A stretch of DNA of 64,000 nt, taken from assembly GCA_025093555.1 (NCBI GenBank), contig JAIWNF010000018.1:372001-436000 (forward strand), read 5' to 3'. This DNA comes from Circinella umbellata. Lineage: Eukaryota > Mucoromycota > Mucoromycetes > Mucorales > Lichtheimiaceae. The first letter of the stretch is position 1; every line of letters starts with the position of its first letter. The position numbers and the translations under genes were made by a program. Below, one piece after another: positions 1-12,747 of the stretch. The notes under the pieces were generated by a model. The model had not been told where the DNA came from. It made no database searches and saw nothing but the letters and a program-made list of their open reading frames with translations.

Positions 1-2412
1 GTGACGTGGTCATGGATCGCACCCAAGAACATATTAGGTCCAACGCCGAATGCGCGTTACATGTGTACTTCTGCTATTATTAACGATAGCTATATGATCA
101 TCACCCATGGTAAGTTCAAGTATATAGCATGATACATGTACCACCTTCCTTCACCATAAAAGGTGATAAAAAATGATAGTTTTGGAATATATTCATATAC
201 TAAAGCAAATTAAAAAAATAAAAATACATAGGAATCACGGTAACTTCGAATTGGCTCAATGACTTTAATGTTTTACGTCTTCCCGAACCTTCCGATCCAA
301 CAGGTGATTTCGCATGGGTTTCCAACATTACTCATAGCAACGATGTTATTGTTCGCAGTCTTCAAGAAGGTGACAAACCAGGATACTTACCGAACTTTGA
401 GCCTAGTTACATAGCGGGTGTCGCTATTGGATCTGTATTTATCTTAATCTTGTTGATATATTTAATATATCGATGGGGATATAAGCTAAAATCTGATGCT
501 ATCTACATTTGTAAATATTACATATGGGAAAGAAGGTACCGTAATGTAAACTATTACTTTATGTATTTATATGACAATACAGAAGTTTTGTGCAACATGT
601 TATATTTATTACTTTTACAATATATATACATATAGAACTGGAGAACCACGATGGGTAGAACTTTCGCATTTGATTTCAAGAATAATACTGGTCTGCCTTT
701 TTATTGCATACGTTGGATATAGTATTATGTTGATATCCAAAAGTCCTATATCAATGCTTACAATTACCAAGTCTACAGACAATGTTCCTTTTCCAGGTAT
801 ATTACATTTTGTTTATATGGCCAGTGTTGTAAAATGTAAGCCATACTAAATTAATTGGAAACATGATTTATATATAAGACCTTCGTATATGTTTTGAGGG
901 AATAGAGTATCTCGAATATTTTAATTGCGAATCCGGTCCAATGGATACGCTTGACTTCGTTGAACAAGGATTTTTTCAACGTCTGGACTCCAATGGAATC
1001 TCAAAACTTGATAACGACAGCTACAGCTACAACATGAATGGTATTACGAATTGCTGGCTTTTTACCCCTCCTTCCGATTACAGGCTAAGCAACAGTGGAA
1101 CAAATGATGGAGGACAGCTTCGATTCTTATTCGATCTCGTTGCTGTCAACGAATCAAATGGTGGAAGCATTAATATCGAGCTCTATCCACACGGACGCAA
1201 TCCTAACTTGGCCGTGTATAATGGTGGAACAGAGCAACGTTTTCTTTCAAAGTTAGAATTGAAGCAGTGGTTACGTACTGATTCTAACGACATGCAAATG
1301 GCCAATCATTACAGGCTTGAATATAATTCGTATACATCCATCTCATATGAAATACCTACTCATAAATCCCTCACTACTTCATTATGGAACAGTGTTGGAA
1401 TTGCACCTATATATGAAAGTGTGCCAAACCTTGTGACGACGTACAAAAGCAACACTCTCAAAAATGATTCTCATGCCGCAAATTCAATTGACATTTATCC
1501 AATTAGTATGACCGAAACTACCTTACAAGACCAAAGAATCTACACCTTACTTACTGTTATTGGTCCAGCCTCTGGTATGTTTGCTTTACTTGTTGCCCTC
1601 GATAGTGTGCTGTTTGGCTATCGACCTCGGTATGTATTGTATACATTTCATTGTCTTCATATCAGCTGATGCTATCCAGTATTACAGATAACTTATTAAA
1701 CATTTCTGTATTTTATAATAGCTCCCCTTGGGGAGTTTTCCATCGATTCGGAGGGAGGAGATTGCGTCACTCTTTGTTGAATCATTTATATGATAGGTTT
1801 GGTGGCTTACAACAACCTATACCTCTTATAAACCCAGTAAATGAACAGTCATTTTCAATTCGAGATGGGTATCATTGGAATAGTGAAAAGCAAAGCTATT
1901 CTCCAATTTCTCTTTGGAAACACCAACACCAGAATGACGAATTGATAGATGTAAAAAGACAGCTAACAAAAACAACAACTCGTCTTCATGAACTGGAACG
2001 AAGAACTCAATTAATGGAAATAGTGTTCAAAACATATTATGTTGATGATGAAATCTTCTACAATCTTTACAACGCTCATGAATTGAACAACAGCAGTGGT
2101 ATAAATGCCATGGATAATAGCGTTGGAGAAGGATCCATCACTGTAATTGATACCATCGACTCGTTGTCGTCACCAACAAGAAGTTCATCGAGAAGTAGTT
2201 CATCAAACAACAGTTTATCGGCAGGAGACGAAAAGAGAAATTCAATAATAGGCAGAAAGTCGATAAAGAATTGGTCTTTGTTAAGAGGACTTCGGCAAGC
2301 TAGTGAAAATACAGAAAGTCTGGAACGTCAAAATTCCGACGACCTCTCAGATGCAACATTCACCACGCCGCCACCATCTGTAAGAGACTCTAACGAAGAA
2401 AGAAGACTATAG
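1..2412 (+). CDS. Kelch/galactose-oxidase-like single-pass membrane protein (5' partial)
   Basis: The gene is cut by the left window edge. Five exons join in phase: 1-109, 232-535, 636-796, 906-1629 and 1722-2412 (TAG). The first exons resemble the last blades of a kelch-type beta-propeller (segment ending near YMIITHG, then NWLNDFNVLRLPEP). A short spacer leads to a strong transmembrane helix around nt 415-475 (IAGVAIGSVFILILLIYLIY). After it come GEPRWVELSHLISR, a second hydrophobic stretch (IILVCLFIAYVGYSIM), a long soluble region and a third hydrophobic stretch (LLTVIGPASGMFALLVALDSV). The end is a serine-rich cytoplasmic-type tail. I believe this architecture, a propeller plus membrane anchor and conserved tail, is common in Mucorales, but I infer that from memory. 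Function is unknown; a cell-surface or secretory-pathway role is likely. Joins are supported by unbroken frame at every splice. Confidence 0.72.
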
Positions 2413-5146
2413 TTTATCTTTATTTTTTTGCATGGCAGCAATGCTACTAGTACAGTGTTACTCCGTCCTTATTTTTTGTCTACTTTTATCCAATATTATT
2501 AGTATTGTTATTGTTATTGTTATTGTTATTCTCATTCTTATTTTCTCATTAATATTATTATTATTACGTATTCTTATTATTCTTATTATGCATCAACATA
2601 TAGTGGTCATTAAAAGCCATTAAATAATAATTTAAAAAAGTATTGTTCAAATATATCTTACCGTTGTTGCTTCTATTACAAAATGTTTTTGAATTAATCT
2701 GGTAGCTATATAATTTATTACTTCTTTGTACCGTAACAATTAATAATTTCTGCTTTATTATATAATCAAATAGATCAGGTGCACATAGACCTATCATCTA
2801 TCAATTCTTTATTTTGCTTTATTACCCTTGATACGATACTCCTATTCTAAGAACCAATCTCTGATATCAATTTAATAAACATTAGATATCATACTACTTT
2901 ACATACGATATTATAACTGCCAAAGGCTTTATTTGTTACATCCGCTGTATAAAACTCTCATAAGCTGGACTTTTATTTTGTCACAGTAGATTTGTGTATT
3001 AGGGCATTTGATGTGTGTCAAACTACAAGAAAATAATAAAACGAAACCCAAACTCTTAAAAATTCACTATTTTGAATGGCGTATGTTGGGTTTTGTGTCT
3101 ATAAGAAAGATAGTAAATTTACAAGAATACGTAGACATTTCGACTTAGTAACCAAAGATAATGGTAAAAATAATGCCTCAAACTACAACAAGGTCAGCTA
3201 TAACTAGAGATAATACCAGGATACATTTGATGCATCTCATATAAGAGCTTTCGTATTGTAAACAATATAATCGAATGAGCTATATACTGTACTTTCCAAC
3301 AAAAAAGTGAATAATCAGCAAGTTGTGTTATGGAATAATAACAATGGTCATAATAAATAATTCTAGTAATAGTACTATACTACATTCAACTCGGGTTTTG
3401 CAACCCTAAGATTTCCAGATTTTTTTTTTGCAGAACCCGACTCACTTTGCTGACATTTTGTATTTCCCTAAAATCTGGACAATGATATATAAGAATACAG
3501 TGGTCCGTCTTCTTTAATGGTAATAGATGACAACTGCATTGACAGTTCATCTCATCAACTGCACAAAGTTTTAGCTAAAGATTATCAATTCCATTATCAT
3601 GATCCACACAGTCATTATATATAAAAACACAACAACATATACCTTCTTTTATCATTATGCAGTAAAAATTTGTTGATTTATTTATTTATATTTGTTATCA
3701 TACTAGAACATATTGCATTGATATACTATGTGTATAGTATGTATAAGCTACTGAATAGTTCTTACGTAACTACATTTATTTTATAATATACTTTATAGCT
3801 CACCTTGAGGTCTAATCAACACTCCTCGTCGATAGATTACGTTGCTCTTCATCAAATGAGCTTCGTAAATCTATATCTATGCAATACCTTGGAAGAGAGA
3901 GTTTACAACCACGTATTTCTTTCACGATCTTCGTGAAGCTATAAACTGTGTTTTTTTATTGCGATCATTCTCATTGAAATAATAAAAAAGCAAAGGTCGT
4001 TTCATACTATGATCTGGAAACAATAATAATAGCAGCAAATTGGTAGCATTCTAATAGACGCAATATCTAGAAATAGGAGCACCGCCAATTACAGATATAT
4101 TATAACACCATCAGTAGTTTTGGCACATAATCAGTTTCCTTACCAAAAATAATTAGAAAGAAGACGGAAACAAAGATAGACTTAACAGAAGAAAAGTCAA
4201 GCTGATAAGTTTTGGAAAACATAAAAGCTCAAGCGTCAAAATTTTGTGCTGAAAAGATTCTAAATGCTTCTTCTCCCTTTTTTTTCCTGTTATTATTATT
4301 TATGAGAATTATTGCAACATATGCTATCTATTGCTACGTAAAGTTGAACTACAAGGTACAAAGTGGTGATCGAGCGCCTTCAAAGTTTACAAAAGGATAT
4401 ACATGATTTTTTCTTCTTCACAAGAACAAAGAGGAAATTAAAAAAGAAACTCCCAATTGTTTGGATGGGAAAATCATTACTCCTCCCACATCTATTTTAT
4501 GCATAGTTTTGTAGTTTACTATCCTTTCTATAATATATTTTCATTGGAGTAAAAAATTATCTAATAATTGTCTCTGTATATGTTCAAAAAATCAGGTGCC
4601 TAATGATTGGGAATATTTTTTAACGCTTACTATAATTATGGTGAGTATCATTTTTCTTTTTCTTTTTTTCTCATGTTGAGAAAAAAGAGTAGGTTTCAAT
4701 ATATATGTTTTAAGGTCGAGGCCGAATGACGAAGACTTGTCTATATTGGGCGAGAGGAAGTAGCTCAACTAATTGTCCCTCCCTCCTCTCCCTTTATATT
4801 GTATTTTAAAGCTTTTTCATAGTTCATATTTTTGTTTATTCTATTTATCTTTCAAAATTTTATTTCTCGTTTTATATGTGATATAGTATTATTATTTGTG
4901 TACATGCACTATTATTTTATTTCGACCATTGAAGGAAAGATTGATAATAATTGTGTGATGTTGTATTCGGGATTCCATTGGTTGTGACTCGTAAAATGAT
5001 GTACTGCTGAGCTTTGAGTGAATCACCTATTTCGAGTTCCTTCTCTTTTTTTTTGGGTCATTTATAGTAGTTGTCTTTTTTTCGTATCCGTATAACACTT
5101 CCTTTTTTTTTGGCTGCTTACTCGAAATTCCTCGCCATTTTCTTAA
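2413..5146. other. Intergenic, no supported gene
   Basis: About 2.7 kb of AT-rich DNA between the kelch gene and the transcription factor. It holds an ATT/TTG microsatellite near 2500-2590 and an imperfect hairpin at about 3390-3455, whose arms carry CTCGGGTTTTGCAA and TTGCAGAACCCGA. The last ~500 bp is pyrimidine-rich and is probably the leader and promoter of the downstream gene. Short open frames here have no recognisable protein character. Confidence 0.5.
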
Positions 5147-8100
5147 ATGACGAATTCAACGGACGAACCTAGCAGTAAACGACAACGTGTGAGTCGAGCA
5201 TGGTAATGATTCAGTGAAACCTCCCGAGATTCTTTTATTCTTTTTATTTTTTTTGAGGAAACTTCGATAACAGTAACCCGGGTACTTGAGAGAAAACAAA
5301 CCGGAAGGGGTGGGGGAAGGTTAGGAAAGGAACCAAAAAAAGGGCTGTTTATTTACGGGGGGTTGGTATGTTGATTGTTTAAAAGATAATTATGAAATAC
5401 TGATACTATAATATAATATAACAGTGATCTATGTCGTCGAAAAAAAATTAAATGTGATGGTACTATACCTATCTGTGGTAACTGTCAAGCATTTAATTTA
5501 GAATGCAGTTATAAGGATACAACCAAAAAAGTTAGTTTTTATTTATTTATTTGGTTTTTAATTAATCAGAAAAACAAATGTGTGTGTGTATGTGTATTAT
5601 AAACTAGTTAATTGATAAATTATGTTTTCTTAGCGAGGTCCACCTAAAGGATATATTGAAGCAGTTGAAGCTCGACTTCGTACCTTGGAAAAATTATTGA
5701 GGGATTTATCTGAGGACAACCCAGATCCTAAAGCGAAAGCTTTGCTTGCTGAATTGAATCAACCATTGGAAACGACTACTGGTCAGGTGATCAATACTCG
5801 TCCTGTTCGCCGATTAAAACGAGGTCAACACAATGAATCTTCTACTTCTCCACCACATGAATCCCCCATGTCATTATCCCAAATTTGTTTTGCAGACGAT
5901 ATTGATAGTCCTCAACAACGTCACCAACAGCAACATCACCAGCAACAACTAAACAAAGATACCAGCAACAACAATAATCATGCATCATCATCTAGTAGTC
6001 CTGATTCTCTAGGTGATAGTACAGGCCAACTTTCCATGGATGAAAATGGCCAAGTACGTTATTTGGGGAAATCATCAGGTTACCATCTATTACAAAATAG
6101 CAGGGCTTATCAAAATGGTGCTTTCCATTTTACTGGATGGGGTCATAAATTCCAATCTTCTTCCTCAGTTTCCGGTTCACCACCTGCAAACACTATAAAA
6201 ACGAAATTGGATCCATTGGAATTACCTCCTAAAGATTTATCAAGACATCTTATCAATTTATATTTTGAACATTTTTATCCTGTTCTACCTTTGTTTTACA
6301 AGAAAATATTAACTTCATCTTTAAATTCTCCATTGGAACCGATTTCTCCACTCTTGTTGAATGCTATCTATGCTGTTGCTTCAAGAGTATCCCCTGATGT
6401 TCGTGTGCGAGCTGACCCACAATCTCCTGATACCGCTGGCGATATCTTTTTTGAACGGGCAAAGCGACTTTTGGATGATTATTATGATGTACCTCGGATA
6501 TCAACAGTTCAAGCCTTATTGTTGTTGGCAACACATCAGCATGGAACAATGAAATACGTTCGTGGTTGGCTTTATAGTGGCATGGTAAACATCACATTTT
6601 TTTTACATAACAAACTTTAAGATTAATATCCATTTTTACAAACTTGATGACCAAAAAAAATAATAGGCATTTCGTATGGCTCTTGATCTTGGATTGCATC
6701 GTAATTGTGATCACTGGAACATACCCCCTGATGAACGTGAGCGACGTAAAAGAGTATTTTGGTGTTGTTTTGTTGTGGATCGACTTATCAGTGCCATTTA
6801 TGGTCGTACAGCAACATTTGAAGAACGTGACTGTGATGTCCCATTCCCTACCGAGGATGATGAATTGCCTACTGCTCCTTCGTCATCTTCGCTAACATCA
6901 GGAGCAGTAGAAAACGAAAATAAAGATACACCAGGACCCAAAATTGTTGAAGCATTTGTTCGCCTTATTCAGATCACAGATATATTAGGACACGTGCTGC
7001 GCAACGTATATTACGCAAAAGCCAGAAATCACGCATCTCAACAACATCTGGAACATGTTCTCACGGGTCTGAATCGTGAATTGACAAATTGGTACAATCG
7101 CCTACCACCTGCTTTACAATACAAACCACCTAATACAGAATCTGGAGAAACGGCTCGAAGTCCACCTATTATTATTGCACAAATTCACATGATTTATTAT
7201 ACAACACTCATTTTATTGCATCGACCGTTTATTCCCGGCAATTCAGCGCCAACTGGATCAACAGTACCTTCTTCTTACAAAACATGTATTTCTGCGGCTC
7301 GATCAATTTTAGATATCGTCAATGTTTTATTTAGTGAAAACAAAATTCGCTATGTGGTAAATTATGCAGTGTATTGCTTATTTACTGCCGGGATTATGTT
7401 TATTAAAATGGCTTCAACGGATCAGCAAGATAAAGTATTTGATGCCAAGATTTATATTAACAAGATTATGCGTGCATTGGATGAAATTGATCGAACTTGG
7501 ATGAATGCGACAAGATGCTGTAATATTTTGGGGGAATTAGCGGGGTTACGTGATATTAATTTGGAATGTGATGAATATGTTCCACGTCGTAATAGTCGAT
7601 TATTATCACAACCACCACCTTCAATTGCTGTGCCTAACTCTCCACAACAAACACAGCAGCACATATCCCTAGCGGAAGATCAGCTACAGCAGGATGAATC
7701 ACTACAAGTTTCAAATAATAATAATAGTAACACTATGATGAATAACAGCATTGGAAAATCTACAGTGGATCCATTTGCTGCACCTGATGTAGTAGCGAAT
7801 GCTCAACAACAATTCGATCCATTCCATACAGCATTTTGGGGTGTTCCTTCTTCATTGGATGTAGAAGAATGGAATAATTACTTTGGTACACAAAACACAA
7901 CAACTAATCTTCAAAATAACAATAACAATAGTAGTAATAATAATGTATCAACAACAGCATCATCGCCATCAGTTCCACCAACAAGCGAATCTACTACAAT
8001 AGCCACAGCTGCAGTTGCAGGAGCAACAGGAACTGGTACACAACCATTAATCCCATCACATGAATTTTCACCAATGCAACAATTACGAGGTTCTTATTCT

Positions 8101-8340
8101 GGTGAATTTGGCAACCTTAACTTGTCATCGATACCCCAACATCAAGAATTAAGATTTCGTCAACAGCAACAAAGATCAAATCATAATAATAATAACACAA
8201 GAAACTTGGTACACAATGATAATGTTGATATTTTGAATGGGGTATCATTTCCAGTAGACTTACCTGAATCGCCAGCAAGTAGTGTATTGTTAGGATTATT
8301 AGCAAATACTAACCAAGAAAATCAACAACAAAACAATTAA
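5147..8340 (+). CDS. Zn2Cys6 fungal transcription factor with Fungal_trans domain
   Basis: Four exons in phase: 5147-5202, 5425-5530, 5634-6584 and 6667-8340, giving 928 aa. The N-terminus has a canonical binuclear zinc cluster with cysteines at about 19, 22, 29, 36, 39 and 46 (CX2CX6CX6CX2CX6C), followed by RGPPKGYIEA and a short coiled dimerisation segment. The middle region (about residues 245-560) is a fungal-specific transcription factor domain: PPKDLSRHLINLYFEHFYP, AFRMALDLGLHRN, and RRKRVFWCCFVVDRL with DCDVPFP. The rest is Q/N/S-rich low-complexity sequence, typical of activation regions. It is a nuclear DNA-binding regulator. RGPPKG after the cluster is seen in glucose and xylanolytic regulators, but I cannot name a target pathway. 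The first two exons are short, so an annotation built on long frames would lose the DNA-binding domain. The start ATG sits at the end of a T-rich leader. Confidence 0.9.
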
Positions 8341-8500
8341 TTATTTAAATTCTCATCCTAATTAGCATATATTTTCTTTTTGTATAAATTTTTCATACTC
8401 TCATACTTTTTCTTTTTTTTCTTCTTTTTTTTAATTTTTTTTTTTACAAATAATAATAGTAATAATATATGCTTTTTTAATTAATTGACGATTGATCCCA

Positions 8501-9166
8501 ATGGAGGATGATCATTCTATGAGAAAAACAACACAGTATTCTCGGCCTATCGAATTTGTTCCCAGTAATACTGAGAAAACTCTTTTAACTGTTCCTACAA
8601 CAACTGGATCTACTGGTAGTCAAGTGGCCGATCTATACAAATCTATTACTAGCAGCAAAAAAAATAATGCCAAGGGCAAGGAGGAAGAACAAAAACAAAA
8701 ACAAAAGGAGAATGACGAAAAGGAACAAAAGTTATGGTGTCCTGATTGTGAATTGAATGTACCCTTGTCGTTTTTGGAACAGCATGTTCGAGGCATTGTT
8801 CATCGAACCAGTAGCAGTACTAGCACGACACCTACCGAATTCTTAGCATTAAATGGCAGCAATATTGGATTTCAATTATTGAAATCACAAGGATGGAAGT
8901 ATGAAGAAGGATTAGGTCCAGAAGGTCAGGGTAGAAGGCATCCCATCGCTACAGCATTAAAACAAGATACACTTGGTTTAGGTCATGAAAAATCAACCAA
9001 AAGACGAATCACACATACAGCAACAGAAATTGAAGAACAGCGTTATAGTCGTCGTCAACGTGCTTCCAATACAGCAACCCCTTCTACCAATGGTAAACTA
9101 GTGGCTAGACAAGAGCGAAAAGAATCTCGTGAAAGAGTCGCCATGTTACGTTATCTGAATAGTTAA
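8501..9166 (+). CDS. G-patch domain protein, GPANK1-like
   Basis: Single exon, 221 aa, starting at ATG 8501; an in-frame TTG at 8492 is not a plausible start. A lysine/glutamate/glutamine-rich linker precedes a zinc-finger-like motif, CPDCELNVPLSFLEQH followed by a second His in GIVH. Next comes a G-patch: NIGFQLLKSQGWKYEEGLG, then GPEGQGRRHPI and DTLGLG. The C-terminus is basic. The finger placed just before the G-patch resembles human GPANK1 without the ankyrin repeats. G-patch proteins usually activate DEAH RNA helicases or bind RNA, so a nuclear RNA-processing role is likely by family. It lies 160 bp downstream of the transcription factor on the same strand, with a T-rich tract between. 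Confidence 0.85.
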   Translation: MEDDHSMRKTTQYSRPIEFVPSNTEKTLLTVPTTTGSTGSQVADLYKSITSSKKNNAKGKEEEQKQKQKENDEKEQKLWCPDCELNVPLSFLEQHVRGIVHRTSSSTSTTPTEFLALNGSNIGFQLLKSQGWKYEEGLGPEGQGRRHPIATALKQDTLGLGHEKSTKRRITHTATEIEEQRYSRRQRASNTATPSTNGKLVARQERKESRERVAMLRYLNS

Positions 9167-9387
9167 TACAGAGACTTTTTTTTTTCTATCATCCATCTTT
9201 ATATATGTTCCTTTTTTTTTCTCCTTCCCTTGTACGTCCCACATGATCAATATACCAAGAAACTACTTGTCACGATTGTTTGAGAATGGAGTAATAGAAT
9301 TAGATATTTATTTATCGGGATATAATATGTACATATTTTTCATCATCTTCTTAATACACTTTTTCTTCAGTTTTGATTCTTTTTTTT

Positions 9388-10152
9388 TTACATTGCGTAC
9401 GATTGATAAGAAGCTGCTCGACTAAGAGGTTCTTCTAAATGACGTGCTATAGCTTCAGCCTATATTGTATTTTCAGTTAGCATAAAAAATAATGAATGTA
9501 CTATGCACAAAACATCGCCTACATATATATTCTCTTTTTTGCCTTTTTTTTTGACTTGTTTGTTTACCTTAGCTTTAAGAATACCGAGTTCAACTGTACT
9601 ATTACCCACAAGACAGAGTAACATTGAACTTATAGCTGTCACGAACACAATACCTTCCTATGTGATCCACCGAGGGGAAAAAAACAGTTTTTAGAAAAAT
9701 AAAGTGTTTTAATATATATATTCATGCTCATTTTTATATCCTGATATTTTTTCAAAAAAGAAAATAAAAAGTAGGCTCCTTTTTTCTCGTTACCTCACAA
9801 TCAAGTATGAGAAATCTTAAACCATCTGCTGGATCACCACGTAAAAAAGTATCAGAGGTACAATGTTGTTTATATGAACTCCAAATGTTAGCCGCAATAG
9901 CAGCATAAGTTTTAGGTGAACGACCATTATTATCTGCTGCAAATGCTAATAAGGACCCTTCGTTTGTCATGAGTCTTTATTATAATAATTAGTTCTTGGA
10001 GCGTTAAAATAATAATAAACTTTCCACCCATTCTCTTTCTTCTAACGAATACCAGTAATAATAATAATAATAAGTTCATCTTACAATGATGCTTTCAAAC
10101 CATTATCTGCCGATTGTTGTAAGACTTGAGAAATAACTTTAGGTTTAAGCAT
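9388..10152 (-). CDS. LAMTOR2: LAMTOR2/p14, Ragulator roadblock subunit
   Basis: Four short exons on the minus strand join in phase: 10152-10085, 9974-9794, 9657-9568 and 9459-9388, giving 136 aa. The product begins MLKPKVISQVLQQS. It continues with LLMTNEGSLLAFAADNNG, TYAAIAANIWSSYKQ, LRFLILDCEEG and LLCLVGNSTVELGILKAK, and ends AIARHLEEPLSRAAS. This matches the roadblock/LC7 fold of LAMTOR2 along its whole length (animal proteins are about 125 aa). By family, LAMTOR2 pairs with LAMTOR3 in Ragulator on the lysosome/vacuole membrane, tethering Rag GTPases for TORC1 signalling. No exon exceeds 181 nt, so the gene is easily missed. The start lies 350 bp from the divergent CMP kinase start. A GT-rich and ATT-repeat stretch is in its first intron. 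Confidence 0.9.
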
Positions 10153-10502
10153 GGAAAAACGCGTATGTGTTATATGTGTAAAAAAAAAAAGAGAAAAAAG
10201 GGCAGTGGAAAAAAAGCGGCATATGTTTTATGTTTGCAAATATTGTACTATAGTCTCCGAGTGTTGTTCCCCATGGTTACCTGCAATAAGGATGATAGGC
10301 AAAGGTGACTCGTCTTGTTTACGTTTAAGGTTTGTCAAGTTACCTTATTTTCTCTTCTTGTTTGACATTTTTTTTTCTCTTTCTCTCACTCTTTTTCTCC
10401 ACTTTTTTTTTTATTATAGTTTATGCTGTGATAAAATAAATGTGTAGAAATATGCTGAGTATTGTCGCAGTTATTTTTTACGGTTGACCCTTGTTTTGTA
10501 AC
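10153..10502. promoter_or_regulatory. Divergent promoter between LAMTOR2 and CMP kinase
   Basis: 350 bp separating two divergent starts. It contains A-rich and TTTCTCTTTCTC-type pyrimidine tracts. No specific operator or TATA position could be assigned. Confidence 0.4.
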
Positions 10503-11431
10503 ATGTCACGATTATTTCGAATTGCCATTGATGGTCCAGCAGCTTCGGGCAAAAGTATGTATGATACTTTTACGTATACATATATTTATAATCCAATAAT
10601 GATCTAAATGAATAACAAAAATAATTAAATTAGGTACTACAGCGAAATTACTAGCTAAAAAGCTCGGTTTTGGATATATTGATTCCGGTGCAATGTATCG
10701 AGCTGTAAGTGTTTATGATTGTCTGTTTCCTTAACAACTCATATATATATATATATATATATACTATGATACGATATACTTACATAAACAAACAATATAT
10801 ATATATATATATATGCTTGGGTATGTACATACACTAGGTGACTTTAAAATGTCTTGACCAAGGAGTGTCAATTACAGACACACAAAAAGTTCAAGATATA
10901 GCTCATCATGCAAAAATCCGATTCCCTTCTCTCGGTACAGTAGAATTAGATGGAAAAGATGTCAGTACTGTTATTCGGACGTCACGTATTGTACAAAACA
11001 TTAGTCCTATTGCATCCAATCCAGGTGTTCGTGCAACTTTAGCAAATCAACAACGTTCTCTTGCTCATGCTAATGATCCAGCATGGCCAGGATTCATACA
11101 TAATAATACTAAGATTCGTGGTGTTGTTATGGATGGTCGAGATATTGGTACTGTCATTTTACCTGATGCAGAACTTAAAGTATTTATTGTAGCAGAACCA
11201 CGTGTACGTGCACAACGTCGATATGATGAATTAAAAGAAAAAAATTCATTGGGTCAAGGTGAAACAGTAGAAGCGATTGCTCAAGATTTAGAAGCAAGAG
11301 ATGAAGCAGATCGAACAAGAAAAGTATCACCATTAAAGAAAGCAAAAGATTCAATAGAATTAGATACAAGTCATAAAACCATTGATGAACAAGTATCAGC
11401 AATAGAAAAATTGGTGTATGATCGTTTGTAA
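10503..11431 (+). CDS. cmk: Cytidylate kinase, bacterial Cmk type
   Basis: Three exons in phase: 10503-10554, 10634-10704 and 10838-11431, giving 238 aa. It starts MSRLFRIAIDGPAASGKS, with a Walker A P-loop at residues 11-18 (GPAASGKS), then TTAKLLAKKLGFGYIDSGAM with the conserved SGAMYRA nucleotide-binding motif. Downstream are SNPGVRATLANQQR, VVMDGRDIGTVILPDAELK and a lid-like segment, RVRAQRRYDELKEKN. Both the order and the motifs are those of the bacterial Cmk family, which phosphorylates CMP/dCMP with ATP, rather than the eukaryotic UMP/CMP kinase (adenylate-kinase-like) family. The introns show it is a genuine nuclear fungal gene, not contamination. No targeting signal is obvious. Long AT dinucleotide repeats fill the second intron. 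Its stop lies 67 bp from the convergent Emp24 stop. Confidence 0.9.
10741..10815. repeat. (AT)n microsatellite tracts in CMP kinase intron 2
   Basis: Two AT dinucleotide runs, about 10741-10762 and 10796-10814, separated by about 33 bp, all inside intron 2. Confidence 0.9.
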
Positions 11432-11498
11432 TGATAATAAATAATAATAATGAGAATAAAAGTAACTGTATTATATATATATTGGATAATTTCTTCTT

Positions 11499-12537
11499 TT
11501 ATACAACACGTTTAACTTCAAAGAAACGCTTCAAATAAATCACTTGCCAGAAACAAACGGCAGCTAATAAAACTAATTGACCCAGAGACCACCATTTAAC
11601 ACGAGCGTTGGTACTTTCGGCAGCTAATAAAATAAAAGTGTATATGATGAATTATTTATACTCTCTTTTATTACTCATTTTTAAAAGAAAAGAAAATAAC
11701 TTACTGTCACGATGTTGTCGTTCACGAACAACAATATATTCTTGTTCAGCCTTAATAGCAAAAATACTATCAGCTAATTCACGAATTTCACTTTCAATAG
11801 GATCGATATCAGCTATATATATTTTTATTTTTTGAAAAAAGCAACAAAAGTTAGTTTATTCATCATTATGATCATCATCCTTATTAACTGATATAATATT
11901 TACTTACCCTTGGCAGTATTTTCAATTTTTTGCATATCATGGACGTTGAAGTTAACAGACTTGGCTGTCACTGAAGACATTTGGTTACCAAAGCAGTAAG
12001 TATGTTTTCCAGCAACAGCTGCTTCAATCACATGTGTTCCTGTTGATTCGCGTGCACTACTCTTAATTAAATTTCCTCCAGGATCCGAGATCTTTTTTCA
12101 TTATATTATATTGACTGTTAGTTCTCTTATATTTTTTAATACTCTATTTCTTCTGTGTTATACAATATTGACAATTTTTTCTAACAAAGAACTTACCAAA
12201 AAGTCAATATCAAGATTACCACCTTCACCAACCTATAAGTAAAAAGCTTTGATGAGTGGTGTTTTTTTTTCATTTTACAGATAATACAAAAAATAGTAGG
12301 AAATGGTTGTTTTTGTTTTGTTGGTATTGTTAAGTACTAGTAGTACTAATAGTAGTGGTAGTAATAATGATAATAGTAATGGTAGAGTGTTACCTGGAAT
12401 GTAACAGTCATCTTGTCACCCTTGGCGAGTTCCTCGAAAAAGCAATGTTGACCATGAGCTGGAATATCAATGCTAATAGCGGTTACTGTTTTCAGTACAC
12501 AAACTAAAGTGGCGATGACTAGTAACAATAATTTCAT
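11499..12537 (-). CDS. EMP24: p24-family COPII cargo adaptor, Emp24/TMED2-like
   Basis: Five exons in phase on the minus strand: 12537-12394, 12232-12197, 12091-11908, 11812-11705 and 11623-11499, giving 198 aa, the normal p24 length. Residues 1-20 form a signal peptide (MKLLLLVIATLVCVLKTVTA). The GOLD domain follows, with the conserved disulfide cysteines in HGQHCFFEEL and HTYCFGNQMSS. A coiled-coil neck (IESEIRELADSIFAIKAEQE), a membrane helix (LGQLVLLAAVCFWQVIYL) and a cytosolic tail, KRFFEVKRVV, complete the protein. The di-phenylalanine and terminal VV are known ER-export signals and place it in the p24-beta/TMED2 class. It cycles between ER and Golgi and helps select GPI-anchored cargo. 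It shares a ~210 bp divergent promoter with MPP-alpha. Confidence 0.93.
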
Positions 12538-12747
12538 TTTATTTTAATTGTTGTAAAGATGGCGAAACAAAAAAAAAAAAGAAACCAAGTTATGAGCGCG
12601 TCTATGAAGGCGGGCAAACCGGGCGAATCGGCTTCGGACATGCAATTTTAACCTAACTGGTTTATTTTTTTGGACAACAAAAAATATATCTCACATATAT
12701 AGCTTCTCACACTTATTTTTTTTCAACTCAAACAAAAATAATAATAA
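12538..12747. promoter_or_regulatory. Bidirectional promoter, Emp24 / MPP-alpha
   Basis: 210 bp between two divergent starts. The centre (about 12594-12640) is unusually GC-rich for this window and carries GGCGGGCAAACCGGGCGAA, a plausible activator-site cluster. A TATATAG-like stretch lies near 12693-12701, about 50 bp upstream of the MPP-alpha ATG. This is inference from composition and layout only. Confidence 0.45.

Noticed and set aside
571..849. Separate small gene starting at 571
   Set aside because: The segment is exon 3 of the kelch-type gene: it joins in phase to the preceding exon through the 536-635 intron, and the apparent start lies in that intron.
3390..3455. Hairpin with CTCGGGTTTTGCAA arms as a transposon
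   Set aside because: The stem is short and imperfect and no target duplication is visible; could be a chance dyad.
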